Assembly: GCA_023134145.1 (NCBI GenBank)
Contig: JAGLUW010000017.1
Span: forward strand, 136,531-200,530
Direction: 5' to 3'
Source: Sulfuriflexus sp.
GTDB lineage: Bacteria; Pseudomonadota; Gammaproteobacteria; AKS1
DNA: 64,000 nt
The translations under genes were made by a program, and so were the position numbers. Of the stretch, positions 56,940 through 64,000 are shown in pieces. Below the pieces are notes generated by a model. It was not told where the DNA came from and ran no database searches. It saw nothing but the letters and a program-made list of their open reading frames with translations. Position 1 is the stretch's first letter. Every line of letters starts with the position of its first letter.

Positions 56940-59900
56940 ATGATACCCGATAAACTCAATTTACCAGGAGCTGTTGCTAGCTACTTTATTGAGTCAAAGC
57001 TAACAGTTCTAATGATGCTGGCATTGTTATGCTTCGGTGTAATTGGCCTCATGCTAACCCCGCGAGAAGAAAATCCTCAAATTGTAGTTCCGGCTGCCGA
57101 GGTGACGATATCCTTGCCAGGTGCATCACCACTTGAAATCGAACACCTACTGCTGTCACCGCTTGAGTCTAACCTAGCATCAATAGATGGGGTTAAGCAT
57201 GTTTACGGTACTGCACATGAAGGGATGGCTAGTGTAGTACTTGAATTTGAAGTGGGTGAAGACAAAGATGATGCAATAACTCGCTTGTATGACCATGTTC
57301 TTCGTAACAAACATCGACTGCCACCAGGTTCCGGTGAACCCGTTATTCAGGCAATCGACATTGATGATGTCCCTGTCTTTGCAGTAACCCTTTCGTCAGA
57401 ACAATACACAGACCATGAACTGCGACGTATGGCTGAACGTATGCTGGAACGTTTACGTGGAGTAAAAGGGACGGGGATTGGTTATGTTGTGGGTGGTTTG
57501 CAACGAGAAATACGCATTGAAACACAACCGGAACTCTTACAGTCTTATAGTATCAGTATTGATCAGATAGCGATGGCTATCCGTAATTCCAATATAGATA
57601 AATCACTGGGTATACGGGTTTATCAACAGGAAAATAAATCATTACGAATAGATGGTCTACTTAAAGATGCAGAACAGATAGGGAAAATTGTTATACACAG
57701 TGACGGCAGTCAGGTTGTTCGTGTTGCCGATTTAGCGAATGTGGTTTATGGCCCACCAAATGAAAACACACAAATGACACGGTTCGCATTTGGACCGGCT
57801 GACCCCCGTTTTTCACATTTAAAAGAACCTGAGATTGCCGCAGTAACACTGGCAATAGCTAAGCGTACAGGATTTAATTCTGTTGATCTGACTAATGAAT
57901 TTCGTCAACGCGTCAATCAAATGAAACAAGGCTTTCTACCACCAAATGTGAATGTGGTGATAACGCGTGATGATGGCATTAAAGCTGATCAGACAGTGAC
58001 ACAGTTGGTAGAACATTTATTAATTGCCATTGCAGCCGTTGCTGTTATTTTATTAATTTTCCTGGGTCGCTGGGCTGCATTGATCGTTTCTATTACTATA
58101 CCGTTGGTCTTTTCGGTAGTGATTGGTGCTGATCTATTAGCTGGCCCTACACTGAATCGCATTACTCTTTATGCCCTAATCCTTGGTCTCGGTATGCTAG
58201 TGGATGATGCGATTGTAGTTATCGAAAATATCCACCGTCATTTCGATCAATTACCGCCTAATGCAGACAGAGCCAGTCGAGCTAAAGCCGCAATTCTTGC
58301 CACAGCTGAGATTGGAAATCCAACCACACTTGCAACTTTTACGGTAGTCACCGTGTTTTTGTCGTTGAATTTAATAACCGGAATGTTGGGTGAATATTTT
58401 TACCCAATGGCATTCAATGTACCGGTCGCAATGGTTGCTTCATTGATAATTGCCTACTCAGTAACACCATGGTTAGCTCGCCGTTGGTTACTAACGTCGA
58501 TTGGACATGCCGGGCCGCATAAAAATGAACATCTACGCGGAGAAGAACCTTCCAGATTACAAAACGTTTACCGTAAAGTTATCACCTTGCTACTGGAACA
58601 ACGAAGGTTGCGAAAGTTATTTTATATAGGTGTTGCTACATTGCTGGTGTTATCTTTTTTGCAACCAGCATGGCAATTTATTCGTCCACAAGGGATTACA
58701 GGTGCCGTATCACCTCTGGGTGTACCCTTGGCCTTCCTTCCCAAGGACAACAAAAATACATTCCTGATTCATCTTCACTTGCCAGAAAACACACCACTGG
58801 AAATAACTGATCGTGCAGCAAGAGAACTAGGGCAGCTGTTACGCCAACAATCAATCGTATCCAATTATCAGACTTTCGTCGGCATACCATCGGTCATTGA
58901 TTTTAATGGTCAGCTAAGTGGTAGTGCCAAACAAGTTGGGCCGCAATTTGCAGATATTCGTGTGAATTTAACTAACAAGTTTGAACGTAGTGAGAGCTCA
59001 ATTGATCTGGTTCGCGCACTACGTTCTAAAGTTGAAAAGATTGCTGCGCGTTATCCTGGCGGTATCTTTCAATTGATCGAAGATCCCCCTGGGCCACCAG
59101 TTAGAGCAACTGTGCTGGCTGAGGTATATGGCCCTGAACTGAAAGTGCTTGATCAATTGGCCATGCAAATAGAATCAGAATTTATTGACACCTATGACAT
59201 GGTTGAAATACAAACAAGTATCCCGACGAACATGGTTGAATACCGTTTTAAATTCCAACGCGACAAGATAGCACTAGCTGGTCTGGATTCAGCAATAGTA
59301 TCTCGTGTCCTCGATCAGTTAATGAAAAGTACCGTATTGGGTTATGCACATCCAGAAGGTGAAAGGTCACCAGTACCTGTGAAATTGCATATTCCTCGTC
59401 AACATCGAATTGACCCTGATATGCTTGAACGTGCTTTTGTTACCAACTCGAATGGTAAGAGTATTCCTTTGTCTGAACTGGTATATGTTGAAAAGGCAGT
59501 GCAATCAAAACCGATCAATCATAAGAATTCTGAACGTGTACATTATATTGGCGGTGAACTGTCGAACAGTGCACCAGTGTATGCAGTACTGGATCTTGAT
59601 CGGCGACTAGATGAGATGGAAGTAGCACAAGGACAAAAACTAACAACGGCCAATCTGGGTTTTCTTCCTGTTCGAGCAAACACGCTTGAGGGTTACAAAT
59701 TGTTATGGGAAGGCGAATTGCGTCTGACGCTAGATGCCTTCCGTGACATGGGTTTGGCATTGGGTATGGCATTGCTCGTGATTTATTTACTACTTGTTGG
59801 CTATTACCGATCTTTTAGTTTGCCATTACTGGCGCTGACTGCCGTACCACTTGCCATGATTGGTGTTTTTCCTGCGCACTGGGTCTTTGGAGTAAGTTTC

Positions 59901-60212
59901 TCTGCTGCCTCTATGGTGGGTGTTATTGCACTGGCAGGTGTTGTTGTGCGTAATTCATTACTCATTATCGATTTTATACAAGATTATCAAAAGCAAGGTT
60001 ATGATCTTGATGATGCCGTTCGTGAAGCCGGTGCGATTAGATTAAGGCCTATACTATTAACAACCCTCGCCATTGCATTGGGTACAGCAATCATGGTGCC
60101 CGATGCAGTTTTTGGAGGCTTGGCTCTCGCACTTATTTTTGGAGCAATAAGCTCAGCACTTCTAGTTATTATTATTGTGCCATTACTATACCGGCGTATG
60201 ATGCAAGAATAG
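56940..60212 (+). CDS. RND efflux pump inner-membrane permease
   Basis: A 1090-residue AcrB-type proton-driven pump with twelve expected helices and two large periplasmic loops. The opening FIESKLTVLMMLALLCFG, the GMLVDDAIVVIENI motif in TM4 with the paired proton-relay aspartates, and GVVVRNSLLIIDF in the second half are typical. The sequence is closer to the less-studied short-N-terminal RND group than to AcrB itself. Substrate cannot be inferred. It starts 10 nt after the adaptor. Confidence 0.93.
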   Translation: MIPDKLNLPGAVASYFIESKLTVLMMLALLCFGVIGLMLTPREENPQIVVPAAEVTISLPGASPLEIEHLLLSPLESNLASIDGVKHVYGTAHEGMASVVLEFEVGEDKDDAITRLYDHVLRNKHRLPPGSGEPVIQAIDIDDVPVFAVTLSSEQYTDHELRRMAERMLERLRGVKGTGIGYVVGGLQREIRIETQPELLQSYSISIDQIAMAIRNSNIDKSLGIRVYQQENKSLRIDGLLKDAEQIGKIVIHSDGSQVVRVADLANVVYGPPNENTQMTRFAFGPADPRFSHLKEPEIAAVTLAIAKRTGFNSVDLTNEFRQRVNQMKQGFLPPNVNVVITRDDGIKADQTVTQLVEHLLIAIAAVAVILLIFLGRWAALIVSITIPLVFSVVIGADLLAGPTLNRITLYALILGLGMLVDDAIVVIENIHRHFDQLPPNADRASRAKAAILATAEIGNPTTLATFTVVTVFLSLNLITGMLGEYFYPMAFNVPVAMVASLIIAYSVTPWLARRWLLTSIGHAGPHKNEHLRGEEPSRLQNVYRKVITLLLEQRRLRKLFYIGVATLLVLSFLQPAWQFIRPQGITGAVSPLGVPLAFLPKDNKNTFLIHLHLPENTPLEITDRAARELGQLLRQQSIVSNYQTFVGIPSVIDFNGQLSGSAKQVGPQFADIRVNLTNKFERSESSIDLVRALRSKVEKIAARYPGGIFQLIEDPPGPPVRATVLAEVYGPELKVLDQLAMQIESEFIDTYDMVEIQTSIPTNMVEYRFKFQRDKIALAGLDSAIVSRVLDQLMKSTVLGYAHPEGERSPVPVKLHIPRQHRIDPDMLERAFVTNSNGKSIPLSELVYVEKAVQSKPINHKNSERVHYIGGELSNSAPVYAVLDLDRRLDEMEVAQGQKLTTANLGFLPVRANTLEGYKLLWEGELRLTLDAFRDMGLALGMALLVIYLLLVGYYRSFSLPLLALTAVPLAMIGVFPAHWVFGVSFSAASMVGVIALAGVVVRNSLLIIDFIQDYQKQGYDLDDAVREAGAIRLRPILLTTLAIALGTAIMVPDAVFGGLALALIFGAISSALLVIIIVPLLYRRMMQE

Positions 60213-60299
60213 ACTAAAGATAATTTATTGATGGCTTAATTGATATTCAAAATATGAATATTAGTTAAATATAAGAACTAGGTTAAAAGGAGAGTGGTC

Positions 60300-60962
60300 A
60301 TGGGCGATGAACAAGAGGTTGATACTCAAAAAGTAAAGCAAGCTACGCGTACGGCTGTTGAACGTGGCGAAAATATTCGTTCTGATATTCGTGATGTTAC
60401 CTTGAAGGCACTAAGTGAAGGTCACCTAGATACAAAAAAGATACGCCAAGTAATCCGTGCTGTCTTGGAAGGTGCCAGCATAGGCGCAGAAGATAAAGGA
60501 GCGTTAGTTAAAGATGCACTAGCGGAAACTATGGCAGGCATGGATGAAGCCTTGGCGAAATCAGCAGAAGCATCAAAGCTCGCCATTGAAGAAACTGCGG
60601 GGCGCGTGAAAGATTTCAGTAGCCATGATTTAAAACAGGCCGCAGATGATCTTCTAACATTGGAGGAACTGTTTTTTGAAACAGTGCGTGATGTAACGAA
60701 AGACACGAATGCAATGGTTAAAGAGACATTGAGCGATCTGGTTAAACATGCGCAACAAAGTGGCACCAGTGTTGGTAAGACTTCTTCAGATGCCGTTACG
60801 ACACTGAATCAAAAACTGGGAAATACATTAAAAGATACCGTGTTTGCCAGTACTAATGCTACTTTAGAAGTGAGTGCACATATTGCAAATGCAGCGGCGG
60901 GCGTGCTGGAAGGTATTGCCGATAAATTGCAATCTGAAAGTAAAAAATTAGATAAGGAGTAG
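60300..60962 (+). CDS. DUF6781 family protein
   Basis: A 220-residue, largely helical protein rich in Ala, Lys, Asp and Glu, with no signal or membrane segment. The pattern ATRTAVERGENIRSDIRDVTLKAL at the start, then DTKKIRQVIRAVLEGASIGA, fits DUF6781. The amphipathic, phasin-like composition is noted but proves nothing. Start ATG 60300 follows AAAAGGAGAG; an in-frame GTG lies 6 nt earlier. It is 9 nt before the UbiB-like gene, so the two probably work together. Confidence 0.75.
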   Translation: MGDEQEVDTQKVKQATRTAVERGENIRSDIRDVTLKALSEGHLDTKKIRQVIRAVLEGASIGAEDKGALVKDALAETMAGMDEALAKSAEASKLAIEETAGRVKDFSSHDLKQAADDLLTLEELFFETVRDVTKDTNAMVKETLSDLVKHAQQSGTSVGKTSSDAVTTLNQKLGNTLKDTVFASTNATLEVSAHIANAAAGVLEGIADKLQSESKKLDKE

Positions 60963-60971
60963 TTAGCCGGT

Positions 60972-62651
60972 ATGCTTTGGGAAGGTCTTAGTGCTGCAAG
61001 AGATTTGGGACGGCTGCATGATATTGCATCCGTTTTAATTCGCTATGGTTTCAGCGACATGGTGCGGCGGCTTGGGATGGCCGGGGTGCTGGAAACTACC
61101 GGCAAAGCGTTGCACTGGAAACAGGCCACGGAACTGGCCCAGCTAGAACCTCCGGCAAGGGTTCGACGGGCTATGGAGGAGATGGGGCCAACGTTCATCA
61201 AGTTAGGGCAGATTCTCGCCACACGTGTCGACCTTTTCTCTCCTGAATGGATTACGGAATTTGAGAAGTTACAGGACCAGGCACCATCGGTAGCCTTTGA
61301 GGAAATACGCCAACAATTAGAAGAAGATCTCGGATGTGCACCTGAAGATATTTTCAACGAGCTTTGCACAGAACCGCTTGCGGCAGCATCCATTGCACAG
61401 GTACATAGGGCAAAACTACCGGATGGGACGGAAGTTATTATTAAGGTACGGAGGCCTGGGATAAGACCGATGGTCGAAGCTGACCTGCGTTTGCTTGCAC
61501 GTCTGGTAGATATTATCGAGGCTGAAGCACCTGATTTGCGACGCTTCAAGCCACGCGATGTGATGCGCCAGTTCACACTCTCTCTACGTCGTGAACTAGA
61601 CTTGGCGGCTGAATGCCGAAACGCTGAACGAGTCGCTCACAATTTTGAGGAGTACCCTGAGATCGTTATCCCGAAGGTATATTGGGAATGGACCGGAGAA
61701 CGTGTGAACGTGCAGGCTTATATTGATGGTATCTCTGGTCGTAATCTGAAGCTAGTCGACCAGACAGGTTTGGATCGAAAAATACTAGCTCAACGCGGCG
61801 CTCAGGCGGTGCTTAAAATGATTCTGGAAGACGGGTTTTTTCACGCCGATCCACATCAGGGAAATATTTTTTATTTATCAGAAAACCGTATTGCTTTTAT
61901 CGATTTTGGAATGGTGGGACGTCTGCCCGAGCAGCGCCGAAATCAAGTCGTAAATCTATTGCATGGTTTGGTGGAGCAGGATGCTGAAAGCGTGGTTGAA
62001 GTGCTTCTCGACTGGGCTGGTAACGTGCAAGTTGATACGGATAGCCTGAATCTAGAGATTGAAGGTTTTGTCGATCAGTATCATGGAATTCCATTAAAAG
62101 ATCTAAATCTCAGCGCTATGCTTACCGAGTTGACGGTGTTACTTCGCGATCACGCCCTCAGCCTACCACCTGATCTGGCCTTGCTTATTAAGGCGTTTAT
62201 CACCCTTGAAGGCATGGGGCGTCAACTGGACCCCGACTTCGATATGGGGGCGGAGGCCAAACCTTTTTTAAATCGCGCCATGCTGTCTCGTTATGCGCCC
62301 GATGCTTTGGCCAAACGGGGATGGCAGGCCATGACCCGCACACTTGATCTCTTGACTGGGTTGCCACAAGACCTGCGTCAGCTTTTGCGATCGGCTCGTA
62401 ACGGTAGGTTCCAGATACATGTAGATGTAACACGGCTAAAAAAATTTGGCGATCAACTGGATCGTGCTGCTAGCCGAATGGTTGTGGGTATTGTAACTGC
62501 CGCATTGATCATAGGCTCTTCCATCGTGATGACCGTTGAGGGTGGACCTAGTTTGTTCGGTCTGCCTTTGTTTGGACTGTTAGGATTTACTGGTGCTGTT
62601 TTCGGTGGTATCTGGCTTTTGGCATCTATTTGGCGCAGTGGACGGGGGTGA
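60972..62651 (+). CDS. ABC1/UbiB-family atypical kinase
   Basis: A 559-residue ABC1 (ADCK/UbiB) protein. The KxGQ helix is GPTFIKLGQILATRVDLFSP and the A-rich loop is PLAAASIAQVHRAKLPDG. The catalytic segment is FFHADPHQGNIFY and the metal site is FIDFGMVGRL. Two C-terminal membrane helices (about 495-555) anchor it. UbiB itself serves ubiquinone synthesis, but this copy is not with other ubi genes and pairs with DUF6781, so it may be a paralogue with another lipid role. Its start region looks more G+C-rich than its neighbours. Confidence 0.85.
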   Translation: MLWEGLSAARDLGRLHDIASVLIRYGFSDMVRRLGMAGVLETTGKALHWKQATELAQLEPPARVRRAMEEMGPTFIKLGQILATRVDLFSPEWITEFEKLQDQAPSVAFEEIRQQLEEDLGCAPEDIFNELCTEPLAAASIAQVHRAKLPDGTEVIIKVRRPGIRPMVEADLRLLARLVDIIEAEAPDLRRFKPRDVMRQFTLSLRRELDLAAECRNAERVAHNFEEYPEIVIPKVYWEWTGERVNVQAYIDGISGRNLKLVDQTGLDRKILAQRGAQAVLKMILEDGFFHADPHQGNIFYLSENRIAFIDFGMVGRLPEQRRNQVVNLLHGLVEQDAESVVEVLLDWAGNVQVDTDSLNLEIEGFVDQYHGIPLKDLNLSAMLTELTVLLRDHALSLPPDLALLIKAFITLEGMGRQLDPDFDMGAEAKPFLNRAMLSRYAPDALAKRGWQAMTRTLDLLTGLPQDLRQLLRSARNGRFQIHVDVTRLKKFGDQLDRAASRMVVGIVTAALIIGSSIVMTVEGGPSLFGLPLFGLLGFTGAVFGGIWLLASIWRSGRG

Positions 62652-62822
62652 GTAAGCCGTAATCTGGCACAGGCAGCTATGCTTGCGGGACTCATTGCTT
62701 GGACTAACAATTCTTGGATTGGTGTAGTGATTTTTATTTTGGGGTGAGGCAATTCCGAAAACAATTCAACTAAAAGATAAAAAGAAACTACATATTACTG
62801 CAGCGCACGATGAGAGGTTTTG

Positions 62823-63791
62823 ATGAAAGAAAAGATAAATATTCCAAAGCAGTTTCAAACATCTGATGGTGCTGACATTCGTATTGGACTTGCTTTAGGT
62901 AGTGGTTCTGCTCGAGGTTGGGCGCACATTGGTGTTATCCAGGAATTAGCCGAAATGGGTATAGTGCCAGGAATAGTAGCAGGGAGTTCTATCGGTGCCT
63001 TTGTTGGGGCAGCCTATGCCAGCAATCAGATAGATACGTTGGAGAATTGGGTCCGTTCACTGAATTGGAAAGAAATCATTAAATACATTGATCTATCTGT
63101 CATGGGCGGTGGTTTTATTCCGGGTGAAAAATTATTTGAATTTGCCCGAAAATATGTAACAAAAAATACCATTGAATCTTTGCCTCGTCATCTCGGCGTG
63201 GTGGCAACCGAACTAGATACCGGTAGGGAAGTTTGGTTTCAGGATGGACCACTACTCGATGCTGTACATGCGTCAATTGCACTTCCAGGTGTATTCACAC
63301 CCGTTAAATTAAATGGGCGATGGTTACTTGATGGAGGGTTATCCAATCCTGTTCCTGTATCTTTATGCCGCGCAATGGGGGCTAGTGTTGTTATTGCAGT
63401 TAATCTCAATGGTGATATTGTCGGCAAGCATAATCGCAAACAGACTAAAAAAGTTGAAAGTAGTAACACTGAAGACACATTGCTTGAGAGAGTCTCCGCA
63501 CAATTCAAACACAACCTGAACGAACAAAAAGATATTCTTTTATCACGATTATTCGGTGACAGTCTGGATTCTCCTGGGTTATTTGACGTAATGGCAAGTT
63601 CGATTAATATTATGCAAGACCGTATTACTCGTAGCCGTATGGCGGGTGATCCTCCAGAAATTATTCTCTCGCCACAATTATCACAGCTAGGATTACTGGA
63701 ATTTGATAAAGCCTCAATTGCTGTTGAGGAAGGACGAGCATGTGTACGACGAATGCAACCTGCTCTGGAACAACTATTAAAGGATTTATAA
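62823..63791 (+). CDS. Patatin-like phospholipase (RssA type)
   Basis: A 322-residue patatin. The oxyanion loop is GSGSARGW (26-33), the nucleophile Ser56 is in GSSIG, and the acid Asp170 is in DGGLSNPVP. It is probably a cytoplasmic or membrane-associated lipid acyl hydrolase. A TTG lies just before the ATG in frame, but ATG 62823 with AGAGG upstream is preferred. It ends the block that begins with tetR; the 171-nt gap to UbiB suggests its own transcript or a weak link. Confidence 0.88.
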   Translation: MKEKINIPKQFQTSDGADIRIGLALGSGSARGWAHIGVIQELAEMGIVPGIVAGSSIGAFVGAAYASNQIDTLENWVRSLNWKEIIKYIDLSVMGGGFIPGEKLFEFARKYVTKNTIESLPRHLGVVATELDTGREVWFQDGPLLDAVHASIALPGVFTPVKLNGRWLLDGGLSNPVPVSLCRAMGASVVIAVNLNGDIVGKHNRKQTKKVESSNTEDTLLERVSAQFKHNLNEQKDILLSRLFGDSLDSPGLFDVMASSINIMQDRITRSRMAGDPPEIILSPQLSQLGLLEFDKASIAVEEGRACVRRMQPALEQLLKDL

Positions 63792-63962
63792 CGTAACTAG
63801 CATGATGGTTAGTTTGAAATTAAATCCTGAATGTCTGCTAAAAGTTGATTTCATTAGATTTCCATGAATAGATGAGCTTCTGCTTAAGGCTAATTTTATC
63901 TGATATATTCGAATTCATTATTGGTGGCTTCGGGCGCGTATCTGCTATCAATGGAGTTTGCT

Positions 63963-64000
63963 TGAATGACCGCTATTGGCGGTGGCCTCAACCGGTCGAT
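63963..64000. repeat. Flanking repeat copy 2 (window edge)
   Basis: This stretch aligns with 55051-55090 (29 of 38 with a 2-nt gap), both sharing TCAACCGGTC. It is cut by the window end, so its full length and any mobile element beyond are not visible. The rest of 63792-63962 shows no gene. Confidence 0.45.

Overview
The window reads as a stretch of chromosome from a free-living, respiring gammaproteobacterium with moderately AT-rich DNA by eye. Evidence for this is the gene order: a complete 14-type nuo operon tail (nuoE end to nuoN), an initiator tRNA, the rimP-nusA-infB-rbfA-truB-rpsO-pnp translation/RNA operon, the gluQ-dksA pair, and smc-zipA. A CbbY-type sugar-phosphate phosphatase and a ribulokinase-like FGGY kinase hint at pentose-phosphate or Calvin-cycle chemistry, but they do not fix the genus.

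Layout. 1-11.7 kb: NADH:quinone oxidoreductase (complex I) genes in one tightly packed operon, ending in a DUF2818 membrane protein. 11.8-16.8 kb: a DUF1223 thioredoxin-like protein, a two-component pair (membrane histidine kinase plus sigma-54 activator) and a highly structured-looking gene for a DsrE-like lipoprotein with a strong terminator. 16.9-17.3 kb: tRNA-fMet followed by a 280-nt run of palindromes that carries inverted and direct fragments of the tRNA. 17.5-28.6 kb: an 11-kb signalling cluster with an HTH-receiver protein, two paralogous multi-PAS hybrid kinases, a STAS protein and two paralogous receiver-PP2C phosphatases. It sits between the initiator tRNA and rimP, which adjoin in E. 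coli (metY-rimP-nusA). 28.9-37.5 kb: the rimP-to-pnp operon with recognisable leader hairpins.

37.5-40.7 kb: a small accessory block with REP-like palindromes, a DUF3800 protein lacking a canonical start codon, a stand-alone HsdR-N-like nuclease, a hypothetical protein, and a 60-bp duplication. 40.7-45.3 kb (minus strand): Sel1-SPOR protein, NTF2-like protein, YheT hydrolase, hypothetical, gluQ, and a DksA with a long lysine/alanine-rich histone-like tail. 45.5-47.4 kb: CbbY-like phosphatase and aminotransferase. 47.4-50.4 kb (minus): hypothetical, cysZ, FGGY kinase, queF. 50.5-55.0 kb: smc and zipA. 55.2-63.8 kb: a TetR-controlled RND efflux pair, a DUF6781 protein, an ABC1/UbiB-like kinase and a patatin phospholipase. 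These stand where ligA is often found after zipA, and are bracketed by two related ~38-nt repeats, one of which resembles an IS30-family end.

The most unusual part is the 17.0-28.6 kb island. It looks like a partner-switching phosphorelay: hybrid kinases could feed phosphate to receiver-PP2C phosphatases, which would act on the STAS protein, while the HTH-receiver protein would give a transcriptional output. One of the two module copies has lost or gained domains relative to the other (HATPase on one phosphatase, HPt on one kinase, GAF plus a third PAS on the other), suggesting duplication and divergence. Function is inferred from domains only.
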